The notes beneath the pieces were generated by a model, which was not told the origin of the DNA, did no database searches, and worked only from the letters and a program-made list of their open reading frames with translations. A program made the position numbers and the translations under genes. From NCBI RefSeq assembly GCF_049676595.1, contig NZ_CP187259.1:682001-746000 (forward strand): a stretch of 64,000 bases of DNA, written 5' to 3'. Of this stretch, positions 1 through 7,291 are shown piece by piece (position 1 is the stretch's first letter; the number at the start of each line of letters is the position of its first letter). The DNA comes from Methanocella_A sp049676595. Lineage in GTDB: Archaea; Halobacteriota; Methanocellia; Methanocellales; Methanocellaceae.

Positions 1-509
1 TCTGGCTGTGGAAGCCCTTTGTCGGCGCCGGCCGGCTGCATGACGGCCGCGAGGTAAGTGTGGTGGTAGAGCCTGCGCTCCAGCATGACGACTTCCCCGA
101 TGACGTTGCAGTGGCCGCCGAGACTGCGCATCGCTCCTTCCTTGAGGCTGACGAAGGACAGGTCCCAGCCTTTCCTGTGGACGGCGGACGTTTCGAACTC
201 GCCTTCGTATTTAGGCACCAGCAGCCCGACGTCTGCGCCCATGGCCGCGAGGTAAGCCTCGATCTCGTACGCTGGCTGGTACGCTGTCACCGCTTCCAGG
301 CGGAGGTCGGCGATCTCGTGCTCGCTGGCCGGGTCGTCCACGTTCAGCGTCAGATACCTCTCCCGGATGCCTTTCATGGTCTCTTCCAGCCGGGCGTATT
401 CGGCTTTGAGCATGTCGGTGATCATGGCGATCGCCACGTCCTGCGGGTACTTCGCCGAGACGGCTTCCAGGCGGAGCTTCAGGTCTTGCTGTGGCAGGGC
501 TTCGGTCAT
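1..509 (-). CDS. hypothetical protein, 3' part cut by window edge
   Basis: The reading frame is open from an ATG at 509 to the left edge, about 169 codons without a stop; the C-terminus lies outside the window. The visible protein starts MTEALPQQDLKLRLEAVSAK and is rich in charged helix-forming residues in its first 90 positions. No domain was recognised and no signal peptide or membrane segment is visible. Codon choice is GC-rich like its neighbours. A TATA-like element (546-553) lies about 40 bases upstream, inside the T-tract of the terminator of the preceding gene. Function unknown. Confidence 0.75.
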   Translation of the reverse strand, partial: MTEALPQQDLKLRLEAVSAKYPQDVAIAMITDMLKAEYARLEETMKGIRERYLTLNVDDPASEHEIADLRLEAVTAYQPAYEIEAYLAAMGADVGLLVPKYEGEFETSAVHRKGWDLSFVSLKEGAMRSLGGHCNVIGEVVMLERRLYHHTYLAAVMQPAGADKGLPQP

Positions 510-545
510 ACTAAAAGTGATTGACCGGGTGGTACAAGAACTTTC

Positions 546-575
546 TTATAAAAAGAGGCCGCCAGTGCTGGCGGC
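546..575 (-). terminator. hairpin terminator overlapping a downstream TATA box
   Basis: Reading on the minus strand, the stop of the Yip1-like gene (587) is followed by a perfect 8-bp stem (558-565 with 568-575, loop of 2) and then CTCTTTTTATAAG. The T-run can act as terminator tail, and the same bases form a TATA box for the gene starting at 509. Seen directly; the dual role is inference. Confidence 0.6.
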
Positions 576-586
576 AATAGCTGGAC

Positions 587-1231
587 TTACAGGAACATCA
601 GCAGCAGCGCGCCGTACTGGATGACGATGTAGATGATCGTCGGCACGAGGACCACGATGGCTGCGGACTTGAAGCTCAGCTTCTGGCAGTGCTTCAGCGC
701 GAAGATGCCGATCAGGCAGGACCAGAGCAGGCCCAGCAGGAAGACGACCTGGCTGACGAGCACGAAGATGTTCGAGGTGAACTCTGCGGCGGCGGTCATG
801 CTGGCCATTGGGTTGGACTGGCTCATCTCAATAGTCAGGTACGGGGCCTGGGTGATCAGGATGGCCGCGATGACGACGGCGAAGATCTTGACCAGTTCGG
901 AGAACCCGATACCGGAAAGGAGCGTGGTGAACTTGCCTTCCCCGCCGAACGCCATGGCCAGCAGGAAGAGCACCGCGGTGGAAATGATCCATCCGATCAG
1001 CGGCATGACAAGCCCCATGATGATCGTCGTGATCAGGGTGATCTGCTCCAGGCCGGGCACGTCAGAGACGTACGTGATGTGCGAGTTGTACAGGAACATG
1101 TACACCGCGGTGAGGATGGCGTACAGGCCTACGATGACCAGCCCTTCCTCCCACCTCGGCTCCTTGCATACGTCTGCCATTGTCTTGTCAGGGCTAGTGA
1201 TAGTCCCTATAATTCTCTCAATAAAATTCAT
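587..1231 (-). CDS. Yip1-domain integral membrane protein
   Basis: A 214-residue protein with about five hydrophobic segments (near residues 30-48, 65-90, 105-125, 150-175 and 190-212). The N-terminal pattern IIGTITSPDKTMADV followed by multiple membrane spans is typical of archaeal Yip1-domain proteins, whose role in prokaryotes is not established. The start codon overlaps the stop of the upstream MptD-like gene (1228-1231), so the two are probably co-transcribed. A strong hairpin terminator follows at 558-575. Confidence 0.75.
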   Translation of the reverse strand: MNFIERIIGTITSPDKTMADVCKEPRWEEGLVIVGLYAILTAVYMFLYNSHITYVSDVPGLEQITLITTIIMGLVMPLIGWIISTAVLFLLAMAFGGEGKFTTLLSGIGFSELVKIFAVVIAAILITQAPYLTIEMSQSNPMASMTAAAEFTSNIFVLVSQVVFLLGLLWSCLIGIFALKHCQKLSFKSAAIVVLVPTIIYIVIQYGALLLMFL

Positions 1232-1578
1232 TCTTTAACCTCTTTTATGTCTTTGATAAACATGAGCGGGTACCCGTCTTTGTATTGTATGCCGACGCTC
1301 GCCTCGTATTCGTGGTACTTGATCACGGCGTCGACTTTCAGCATGGGCCCTTTCAGCTCGGTGTACCCGAACGAGCTGAGGTTGTCCTTGATCATCTGCC
1401 TGTCTATTGAAACACTGATCGACTTGACGAACGGCTGCACGGAGATGCTCTCCGAAATCGCCTTCTCCAGCGAGTCTGCGGTCTTCAGGCTGACGGGCGA
1501 CCCCACGAACTGGTGGTATAGCGCGCCCAGCTTGATGCCAGCCTCGAAGGCTGCGTTATCTCTCGGTGTCACGGACAT
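1228..1578 (-). CDS. mptD: archaeal dihydroneopterin aldolase (MptD / DUF372 type)
   Basis: The 116-residue sequence with AAFEAGIKLGALYHQFVGSP near the N-terminus matches the small archaeal dihydroneopterin aldolase family (DUF372). Known family role: conversion of 7,8-dihydroneopterin to 6-hydroxymethyl-7,8-dihydropterin for the methanopterin cofactor of methanogens. Length is normal. The ATG at 1578 is preceded by GGGTGA, and a TATA box lies at 1622-1631. It is followed with a 4-base overlap by a Yip1-like membrane protein. Family assignment is by recalled motif, so the symbol is probable, not proven. Confidence 0.7.
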   Translation of the reverse strand: MSVTPRDNAAFEAGIKLGALYHQFVGSPVSLKTADSLEKAISESISVQPFVKSISVSIDRQMIKDNLSSFGYTELKGPMLKVDAVIKYHEYEASVGIQYKDGYPLMFIKDIKEVKE

Positions 1579-1621
1579 GCGACTTCACCCATACTGATGG
1601 TATGTACCTATTATGCATATG

Positions 1622-1631
1622 CTATATAAAA
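1622..1631 (-). promoter_or_regulatory. TATA box for mptD-like gene
   Basis: On the minus strand TTTTATATAG lies about 45 bases upstream of the ATG at 1578, followed by a GGGTGA ribosome binding site just before the start. This is a typical archaeal promoter arrangement. Confidence 0.6.
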
Positions 1632-1672
1632 CTTGAGCGTAGAATAAAACTGCCGGCATTTTTTACCGTCGG

Positions 1673-1894
1673 TCATTCCCCGGCCTGTTCGGCCTCGGCC
1701 TCGTCCTCGAAGATGAATAGCTCGTCGATCTTCGCGTTCAGCGCCACCGCCACGTCGTGCGCGAGCTTGAGCGACGGGTTGTACTTCCCCTTCTCGAGGA
1801 AGACTATAGTCTCCCGGCGGACGCCGACCTTCTGCGCCAGGTCCTCCTGGGTCATGTCGTACTTCGCCCGGTACTCCTTGATGCGCGTCCTCAT
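1673..1894 (-). CDS. XRE-family HTH regulator (short, archaeal)
   Basis: This 73-residue protein is essentially one helix-turn-helix: MTQEDLAQKVGVRRETIVF then LEKGKYNPSLKLAHDVAVAL, ending in an acidic tail. Such YozG-like regulators in archaea commonly sit beside small membrane protein genes. Here it is the last gene of an operon with three DUF2178-like proteins and a 46-residue membrane peptide, and it may regulate that operon. DNA target unknown. Confidence 0.85.
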   Translation of the reverse strand: MRTRIKEYRAKYDMTQEDLAQKVGVRRETIVFLEKGKYNPSLKLAHDVAVALNAKIDELFIFEDEAEAEQAGE

Positions 1895-1904
1895 GGCGTA
1901 TCTC

Positions 1905-2045
1905 CTACAGATCTTTCATATTCGTTTTCAGCTTTTCGGGCGTACGGCTCAAGCCCCAGAGCAGGCCTGCCACTGTGGCCAGGGCGAGGACCGAATACGC
2001 CGATTGCCCGAGGATAACGAACGCCAAAATACAGGCGGCAATCAT
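1905..2045 (-). CDS. 46-residue single-span membrane peptide
   Basis: A short frame begins MIAACILAFVILGQSAYSVL, continues with a hydrophobic stretch to about residue 31 and ends in a basic tail, EKLKTNMKDL. Its ATG overlaps the stop of the upstream gene (2042-2045), and its own stop is 10 bases before the XRE regulator start, so it fits the operon tightly. This spacing and the membrane-like composition are the reasons for calling it. No family recognised. Confidence 0.6.
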   Translation of the reverse strand: MIAACILAFVILGQSAYSVLALATVAGLLWGLSRTPEKLKTNMKDL

Positions 2046-2437
2046 TCTATATCTCCCCGCCGGCTGAACCACACGTGGGTAACCATCATCGAGGCCGTCA
2101 TGATGAAGACGATCGTCGCCAGCAGCTTCGGCGCCTCGAACGGGCGGCCGCTCCAGATGTCGAAGGCCAGCACCATGCCTGTGAAGAGTAGTGTGATGTA
2201 CCAGGAGCAGGTGGCCGACAGCGTCCCGATCTTCCGGGCCCTCTCATCCCTGGCAGCCGGGCTGAGCCCGATGTAGGTGAAGAAGGTGGTCGACATCAGC
2301 ATCGCTCCCATTAGCGCCCCCAGGGCGGTGATGTCGTTCAGCACGTTCCAGACGTAGATGACTATCGATGTGACCACGAGCATTAAGCCTCCTATCCAGA
2401 AGCTTAGGGCAGTCCACTTGAAAGGATCGCCGCTCAT
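2042..2437 (-). CDS. DUF2178-like membrane protein, copy 3
   Basis: The protein has 131 residues and four predicted membrane segments (about 9-30, 36-57, 77-95 and 103-123). The cytoplasmic-loop signature ARDERARKIGTLSATCSWY between spans 2 and 3 is shared with the two genes upstream. DUF2178 is a family of four-helix proteins of unknown function usually found next to short XRE regulators, as here. It overlaps the preceding gene by 4 bases (2434-2437). Confidence 0.7.
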   Translation of the reverse strand: MSGDPFKWTALSFWIGGLMLVVTSIVIYVWNVLNDITALGALMGAMLMSTTFFTYIGLSPAARDERARKIGTLSATCSWYITLLFTGMVLAFDIWSGRPFEAPKLLATIVFIMTASMMVTHVWFSRRGDIE

Positions 2438-2835
2438 GCCACGTCACCCCTCGTCCGGAAGTACGCGTTGAAAGCCACCAGTGTAGCCAGTAATGTCAGG
2501 AGCACTAATCCAAGCGCCTGGGTCGTATCGGCTTTGACGACTCCGTAGTAGTTCAGCAGGAACAGGGCCGAGGTGACAACGACCCCCGAGAACCACGACC
2601 ACGAGGCCGCATAGGCGCTGAGCTTTGCCGTACGCTCGTCGCTTACCGGCCTTTTCCGGAACGCTCCTGCGGCGCCTGCCAGCGCCATGATCAGGCCTGC
2701 AATGACTCCTGATATAGCCCACTGCTGGCTTCCCTCGCCGGCGAGCACCCAGGCTGCGATACCCAGCACGGCGACGGCCAGGCCGAGGGCCAGAAATGCC
2801 ATGCTGATCATTATGCTTTTCTTATTATCAGCCAT
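2434..2835 (-). CDS. DUF2178-like membrane protein, copy 2
   Basis: This 133-residue protein starts MADNKKSIMISMAFLALGLA. The ATG at 2835 is preferred over longer frames because it sits just after the stop of the previous gene (2841). It has four membrane spans and the shared loop motif VSDERTAKLSAYAASWSW. It belongs to the three-paralogue operon. Function unknown. Confidence 0.7.
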   Translation of the reverse strand: MADNKKSIMISMAFLALGLAVAVLGIAAWVLAGEGSQQWAISGVIAGLIMALAGAAGAFRKRPVSDERTAKLSAYAASWSWFSGVVVTSALFLLNYYGVVKADTTQALGLVLLTLLATLVAFNAYFRTRGDVA

Positions 2836-2840
2836 TATTC

Positions 2841-3281
2841 TCACTCCGTGACTCCTTTCCAGCTCATGTACTCGTAGATGCAGACCATACTGACTACCAT
2901 GACCAGGATAACGCCTCCCAGCGCCTGGGCAGCGTTCAGGTGAATGTTCCACGATGCGGGCAGGTAGCCCAGGATGACTGCAGCCAGAGCCGCCGTTACC
3001 AGCGAGATGTACCAGGCGCTGAGGCCGGCCATTGCGCCGACCCTGGCGGCCCGCTCGTCCTTATATGGCTTCTGCATGCCGATGTACGGCCACAGGTTGG
3101 TCGAGATCACGACAATTCCCAGGCCCATACCCACGGCGATGACGAACTCGAACTCACCGATCATTATCAGGCAGATAGAGTCCAGGGCCAGCACAAGGGC
3201 GCCAATCCATAGCCCGATCCTCTGTACGTCGATCATGTTAACGTTGCTCTGAGCCTTATCGGCCTTTTTGAGTGGATCCAT
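2841..3281 (-). CDS. DUF2178-like membrane protein, copy 1 (operon leader)
   Basis: The 146-residue protein has a short polar N-terminus (MDPLKKADKAQSNVNMIDV) followed by four membrane spans and the loop motif YKDERAARVGAMAGLSAWY. It is the first gene of the operon and is preceded by GGTGA (about 3287-3291) and an AT-rich promoter region. The three paralogues differ strongly outside the loop, which suggests an old duplication rather than a recent one. Confidence 0.7.
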   Translation of the reverse strand: MDPLKKADKAQSNVNMIDVQRIGLWIGALVLALDSICLIMIGEFEFVIAVGMGLGIVVISTNLWPYIGMQKPYKDERAARVGAMAGLSAWYISLVTAALAAVILGYLPASWNIHLNAAQALGGVILVMVVSMVCIYEYMSWKGVTE

Positions 3282-3540
3282 TTTTTCACCAGATGTTATT
3301 CATTCATCACTTTATGTTATTATTTTCTAACATTTAGTGATATGATTATAACATTGAGTAAATAAAGCTTGCGCTCAAGTTAGAAATAGGTAACAAAATT
3401 GTATGGGCTGTCGTTACGTGGGTGTCATCGCAATCGTCGATAGACATGACTTCTTCGCTCTCAACAAGGTTATACAGTACAGTTTTTATATGATAATATG
3501 ATACGATATACTAAAAATGATTATGATATGATGAAATTGA
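3282..3540. promoter_or_regulatory. AT-rich divergent promoter region
   Basis: This intergenic stretch between the minus-strand DUF2178 operon and the plus-strand MNT/HEPN operon is markedly AT-rich. It carries several TATA-like runs (for example ttatatgat near 3485-3500) and repeated ATGATA words. No gene was seen in it. Confidence 0.5.
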
Positions 3541-3556
3541 TTTCGATATATCGAAA
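3541..3556. promoter_or_regulatory. 16-bp perfect palindrome, candidate operator
   Basis: TTTCGATATATCGAAA is a perfect palindrome ending 11 bases before the TTG start of the MNT-domain gene and just before its AGGTG ribosome binding site. Toxin-antitoxin operons are usually autoregulated through such sites; here that is inference. Confidence 0.6.
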
Positions 3557-3567
3557 GGTGAACATAA

Positions 3568-4131
3568 TTGTTAGAAGTGTTCGATAAATATGTTGACTGG
3601 AAAGTATTGAGCTATTTCTTATCCAGGCCGGGCGAACTTTCATATGCAAACCAAATAGCAAAAGCCCTTAATATCAGCCCTTCAAGTGCAAGTGCCGCAG
3701 TCAAAATATTTGCAGAAAAAGGATTTCTTGTCGTTGAGGAAAAAGGCTTTGCCACGCTTTATCGTCTCGACACCGGGAACGAGGTAGTTAAGTCCTTGAA
3801 AAGGGCATATGGAATTGATTTTGTAGTCTCGTCGAAACCTGTCGACGTAATCCTGAAAACCGACCCGAACGCCCTTTCTGTCGCTCTCTACGGTAGCTAT
3901 GCTGGCGGATCCTTCGATGGGGAGAGCGATATAGACTTTCTCGTTGTCACTCCATCTAATAAGGAAATTTATGTAAATATTTTCAGAGAGCTAGAACATA
4001 CGTTTGATAAGGACGTGAACTTTACTATCTTCAAGCTATCAGAATGGCGTGCGCTGGCCAATAAAAAAGATGCGTTTTACACCAATGTGGTATCCAACCA
4101 CATATTACTATATGGGGCGGGACTAAAGTGA
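3568..4131 (+). CDS. HTH-nucleotidyltransferase (MNT antitoxin-type) protein
   Basis: The protein has 187 residues. Residues 1-75 form a winged helix-turn-helix (ANQIAKALNISPSSASAAV). Residues 100-185 form a minimal nucleotidyltransferase domain with the motif GSYAGGSFDGESDIDFLVV, that is GS-x(n)-DxD. The start is a TTG at 3568 behind AGGTG. The next gene, a HEPN protein, overlaps it by 4 bases. In known MNT/HEPN pairs the MNT protein AMPylates and silences the HEPN RNase; here the fused DNA-binding domain suggests it also represses the operon. Confidence 0.85.
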   Translation: MLEVFDKYVDWKVLSYFLSRPGELSYANQIAKALNISPSSASAAVKIFAEKGFLVVEEKGFATLYRLDTGNEVVKSLKRAYGIDFVVSSKPVDVILKTDPNALSVALYGSYAGGSFDGESDIDFLVVTPSNKEIYVNIFRELEHTFDKDVNFTIFKLSEWRALANKKDAFYTNVVSNHILLYGAGLK

Positions 4132-4538
4132 GAACACTTGACGATTGCTATAAGAAAGGCTTAAAAAGGATAGACAGCGATACTGTCAGTGCTAGAAATT
4201 GCCTGATCAGCGCCGCCAGTCACCTCGACGATGCTGAGGCGAGTTTTAGCATCAAACGCTATCGTCTCACGCTCACTTCCAGCTATGAGGCGATATTTCA
4301 CGCTGCAAAGGCATTACTCTTCAAGGATGGCGTTAAAGAACACAGCCACATCTGCGTTCCAGTCTATCTGCGAGAAGCCCACCCGGAGCTTGAAGAGTAT
4401 GCAAATACGCTTGACTCATACAGACTTTATCGCGAAAAGGCCACCTACGGCTTCGGCGTCAATGTCAGCGAGGCCGAGGCTAAAGCAGCGCTGGAAAATG
4501 CGAAGCTTATCATCGAGAAGATGCAGGCTCTGATTTAG
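4128..4538 (+). CDS. HEPN-domain protein (toxin-type partner of MNT)
   Basis: This 136-residue helical protein has the HEPN pattern SYEAIFHAAKALLFKDGVKE and, near residues 105-115, YREKATYGFGV, which occupies the place of the R-x4-6-H RNase motif but has Tyr instead of His. It starts with GTG, overlapping the upstream stop (GTGA). The family is usually an RNase toxin silenced by the MNT partner. The Tyr substitution is common in the PF05168-type branch and leaves activity uncertain. Confidence 0.8.
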   Translation: MRTLDDCYKKGLKRIDSDTVSARNCLISAASHLDDAEASFSIKRYRLTLTSSYEAIFHAAKALLFKDGVKEHSHICVPVYLREAHPELEEYANTLDSYRLYREKATYGFGVNVSEAEAKAALENAKLIIEKMQALI

Positions 4539-4562
4539 CTAATTTTGATATTCAAGTATACG

Positions 4563-4595
4563 TGTAAAAAGAAGGTTAGGGAGCAATATGCTCCC
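4563..4595 (-). terminator. serA terminator hairpin
   Basis: On the minus strand, just after the serA stop (4599), GGGAGC and GCTCCC (4579-4584 with 4590-4595, loop of 5) form a stem, followed by CTTCTTTTTAC. It also lies after the convergent HEPN gene. Confidence 0.6.
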
Positions 4596-4598
4596 GGT

Positions 4599-6179
4599 TT
4601 ACAATTTTACGTAGCGGGCGTCGTAAAGCTCAGCTTCAGCGATCATCTGCTTCAGCGTGGCTGCCGGGACCTCGTCGTCGACGGTCAGGATCATGACTGC
4701 GTCGCCTCTGACGGCGTCCCTGCCGACGACCATGCCGGCGATGTTGATGTTGACCTTGCCGAGGATGGTGCCGACCTTGCCGATGACGCCTGGCCTGTCC
4801 TTGTGCCTGGTGACGATCATGGTGCCGGTGGGGGCTGCGTCGACGCGGTAGCCCTGGATCTCGACGATCCTCGCGTCGTTCTTGCCGAAGATGGTGCCGC
4901 CGACGGTGACGTCTTCCTTGTCGGTCTTGAGGGTCAGGGTGATCAGGTTGGTGTAGTCGCCTGTTTCGCCGAACTTGGTCTCGGCCACGTTGATGCTCCT
5001 GTCCTTGGCCAGGATCTTGGCGTTGACGTAGTTGACGGGCTCGCCCATCTTGATGTCCAGCAGGCCTTTCAGGACGGCAATGGTGACCAGCGATACGTCC
5101 TTCTGGGAGATCTCGCCGTAGTAGCTGACGGTGGCTTCCTTGATCTGCCCGTCGGAGATCTGGGCGGCGAAGCTGCCGAGCTTTTCGGCGAGCGGCAGGA
5201 AGGGCTTGACCTTCTCCATGATCTCGGGCTTCATAATGGGTATGTTAATCGCCGTTGTCACGGGTAAGCCCTTGAAGCTGTTCAGGACCTGTTCTGCGAT
5301 GGTGATAGCCACGTTGACCTGGGCCTCTGCAGTGGACGCTCCGAGGTGCGGGGTGACGATGACGTTGGGCTGCTCGAGCAGCGGGCTGCCCACGGGGGGC
5401 TCCTTCTCGAACACGTCGAGGGCCGCTCCGGCGACCTTGCCCGACTTGAGGGCTTCTAACAGGGCAGTCTCGTCGATGATGCCGCCTCTGGCGCAGTTGA
5501 TGATCCTGACGCCCTTCTTCATCCGGTCGAACTGGGCGGTGGAGACCATGTGTTTCGTGCTCGGGGTGAGCGGGGTGTGGACGGTGATGAAGTCGGCCTT
5601 CTCGTAGATCTCGTCCAGCGTCGTCAGCTTCGCGCCGATCTGCTGGGCGCGCTCTGCCGTCGTAAACGGATCGTAGGCGAGCACTTCCATGCCGAAGCTC
5701 CTCGCTCTCTTCGTGATCTCGCCGCCGATGCGGCCCAGGCCGATGATGCCGAGGGTCTTGTTCAGCACTTCGACGCCCATGAACTTGCTGCGCTCCCACT
5801 TGCCGCTCTTCAGCGAGGCGTTCGCCTGGGGGATGTTGCGCGACATGGACAGCATCATGGAAAGGGTGTGCTCGCACGCTGCGATGGTGTTGCCTTCGGG
5901 CGCGTTGGCGACGATGATGCCCTTTTCGGTCGCAGCCGGGACATCTACGTTGTCGATGCCCACGCCGGCCCGGCCGATGATCTTGAGGTTCTTGCCCGCG
6001 GCGATGACCTCTTTGGTGACCTGGGTCTCGCTGCGGATGATGAGCGCGTGGTAGTCCTTGATCTTCTCGATCAGCTGCTCTTTGGTGAGCTTGGTCTCGA
6101 TGTCGACCTGCACACCGGGCTCAGCCTTGAGGACCTTGATGCCTTCTTCTGAAATAGGGTCTGTTACGAGGACTTTCAT
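4599..6179 (-). CDS. serA: D-3-phosphoglycerate dehydrogenase
   Basis: The enzyme oxidises 3-phosphoglycerate to 3-phosphohydroxypyruvate, the first step of serine synthesis. The 526-residue length fits the long archaeal/bacterial form: catalytic and NAD domains (about 1-310, with GLGRIGGEITKRARSFGMEV and the catalytic-region motifs INCARGGIIDETALL and VTPHLGASTAEAQ), the intervening ASB domain (about 315-440) and a C-terminal ACT domain (about 450-526, RHKDRPGVIGKVGTILG) for serine feedback. The ATG at 6179 is chosen over 6185 because AGGGG is then 8 bases upstream. Single gene with its own terminator. Confidence 0.95.
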   Translation of the reverse strand: MKVLVTDPISEEGIKVLKAEPGVQVDIETKLTKEQLIEKIKDYHALIIRSETQVTKEVIAAGKNLKIIGRAGVGIDNVDVPAATEKGIIVANAPEGNTIAACEHTLSMMLSMSRNIPQANASLKSGKWERSKFMGVEVLNKTLGIIGLGRIGGEITKRARSFGMEVLAYDPFTTAERAQQIGAKLTTLDEIYEKADFITVHTPLTPSTKHMVSTAQFDRMKKGVRIINCARGGIIDETALLEALKSGKVAGAALDVFEKEPPVGSPLLEQPNVIVTPHLGASTAEAQVNVAITIAEQVLNSFKGLPVTTAINIPIMKPEIMEKVKPFLPLAEKLGSFAAQISDGQIKEATVSYYGEISQKDVSLVTIAVLKGLLDIKMGEPVNYVNAKILAKDRSINVAETKFGETGDYTNLITLTLKTDKEDVTVGGTIFGKNDARIVEIQGYRVDAAPTGTMIVTRHKDRPGVIGKVGTILGKVNINIAGMVVGRDAVRGDAVMILTVDDEVPAATLKQMIAEAELYDARYVKL

Positions 6180-6251
6180 GACCATTACCCCTGTGTAGAG
6201 TTTAATGCACGCTGCATGCTCATAAGTCTTTGGTAAAGTGCACGGGCCGGG

Positions 6252-6263
6252 AAAATATATATC
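6252..6263. promoter_or_regulatory. TATA element between serA and a divergent gene
   Basis: AAAATATATATC lies in the divergent interval. It is about 31-42 bases upstream of the plus-strand ATG at 6294, a good distance for that gene; on the minus strand it is 73 bases or more from serA. Confidence 0.45.
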
Positions 6264-6293
6264 TTGAGCGCTGTGAGTACTAGTTTGAGGAAT

Positions 6294-6650
6294 ATGGAAA
6301 CGAGCAATATGGATGGCCAGACCGTCATCGCGGTCGAGAAAAGCCACTCGCTTGTACAGAACGTCGGCGCCCTCGCCCTCGCGCTGGCGATCGACTTCGC
6401 GGACCTGGTGCCCGACGACCTGCTCTTCGCCACGGGCCTTCTGCCCGTAGCTGTCGGCGCAAGCGCGGCCATCAGCGTGGTAGAAGCGGCTTACCTGAAT
6501 CACCTGGGCGTCCCTATAGTCAACCTGCTGGTCATGAGCGGCACCGACATGCTCCCGTTCGTCGACGTCATCCCGTGGTGTACGCTCGCGGTGCTGGACA
6601 GGCGGTTCGGGCTGAAGATCCCGTACGTGACGAAGCTCTTCAACTATTAA
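6294..6650 (+). CDS. small hydrophobic hypothetical protein
   Basis: The 118-residue product starts METSNMDGQTVIAVEKSHS, has moderately hydrophobic helical stretches (about 22-60 and 70-90) and contains DFADLVPDDLLFATGLLP. A TTG start at 6264 is in frame but lies on the TATA box, so ATG 6294 is preferred. No family recognised. It stands alone, divergent from serA. The acidic residues inside hydrophobic stretches argue against a simple transporter. Confidence 0.6.
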   Translation: METSNMDGQTVIAVEKSHSLVQNVGALALALAIDFADLVPDDLLFATGLLPVAVGASAAISVVEAAYLNHLGVPIVNLLVMSGTDMLPFVDVIPWCTLAVLDRRFGLKIPYVTKLFNY

Positions 6651-6792
6651 CCAGAGTGCGTCGACTGGCGGATCGATCGGCAACCGGCGAAGAAAATGGG
6701 TCCTGCCAGCCGGGCTGGCGGATCTATACCGGCGACACGACACGCCCGTCTGCTACTTTTTTCAGACGGCAACTGTCGTAATTTTTCAATAC

Positions 6793-6826
6793 GTGACGTG
6801 ATACGTCACATAACCGTTATATAAGT
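6793..6826 (+). promoter_or_regulatory. 17-bp inverted repeat next to a TATA box
   Basis: GTGACGT-GAT-ACGTCAC (7-bp perfect arms, 6793-6799 and 6803-6809) lies 8-9 bases before TTATATAAG (about 6818-6826), the TATA box of the following XRE gene. Its position over the transcription factor B site suits a repressor or autoregulatory operator (inference). Confidence 0.6.
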
Positions 6827-6855
6827 AGAAAGCCCTTATACGGATGAACATAGCA

Positions 6856-6874
6856 TGTTACATGTGGTGTAACA
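6856..6874 (+). promoter_or_regulatory. second inverted repeat in the XRE leader
   Basis: TGTTAC (6856-6861) and GTAACA (6869-6874) are separated by 7 bases and sit 10 bases before the ATG at 6885, downstream of the TATA box. Together with 6793-6809 this makes two symmetric sites around one promoter. Confidence 0.5.
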
Positions 6875-6884
6875 CGGGTGTTTT

Positions 6885-7289
6885 ATGTATACTCCTGAGT
6901 GGATCCAGAACATGGCTAACCTGATTGCGGGTGACATCGTCAACTCGCCTGAGCGGGGTAAGCTTATTCAGGACTACCGGGGTAAGATGCACCTCACGCA
7001 GGACGAGCTTAGCCTGATCATGAGGCTGCGCCGGGAAACGATCTCCAGGATCGAGAACGGCAAAGTCACTCCCACGCTGACCTTCATCCACGTGTTCTCA
7101 GGTGTAATGGCCTTAATAGAGGCGGTGAAAACCTCCAGGTCCCAGGGCAAGAGTATCGAGTACCCGTATTTCAGCCGCATAGGGGCTGAGCTGGGCGTGC
7201 CCCAGGACCGGATAGCGTCTATCATCGACCTCTCTATTCAAAGTTTTGACGAAAAGCGAAGAAAAGCGATTCGCTCGCTGGAAGTGTGA
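6885..7289 (+). CDS. XRE-family HTH regulator next to ppsA
   Basis: The protein has 134 residues with a central helix-turn-helix (about 38-75: MHLTQDELSLIMRLRRETIS, then RIENGKVTPTLTFIHVFSGV) and a C-terminal helical part (about 85-134). Its stop codon lies 3 bases before the ppsA ATG, so the two are co-transcribed. Two inverted repeats frame its promoter, which makes autoregulation and control of ppsA likely (inference). The signal it senses is not visible. Confidence 0.85.
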   Translation: MYTPEWIQNMANLIAGDIVNSPERGKLIQDYRGKMHLTQDELSLIMRLRRETISRIENGKVTPTLTFIHVFSGVMALIEAVKTSRSQGKSIEYPYFSRIGAELGVPQDRIASIIDLSIQSFDEKRRKAIRSLEV

Positions 7290-7291
7290 TT

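Noticed and set aside
60..524. Plus-strand open frame opposite the first gene
   Set aside because: The minus-strand frame has better amino-acid composition and a promoter; the plus frame is its mirror.
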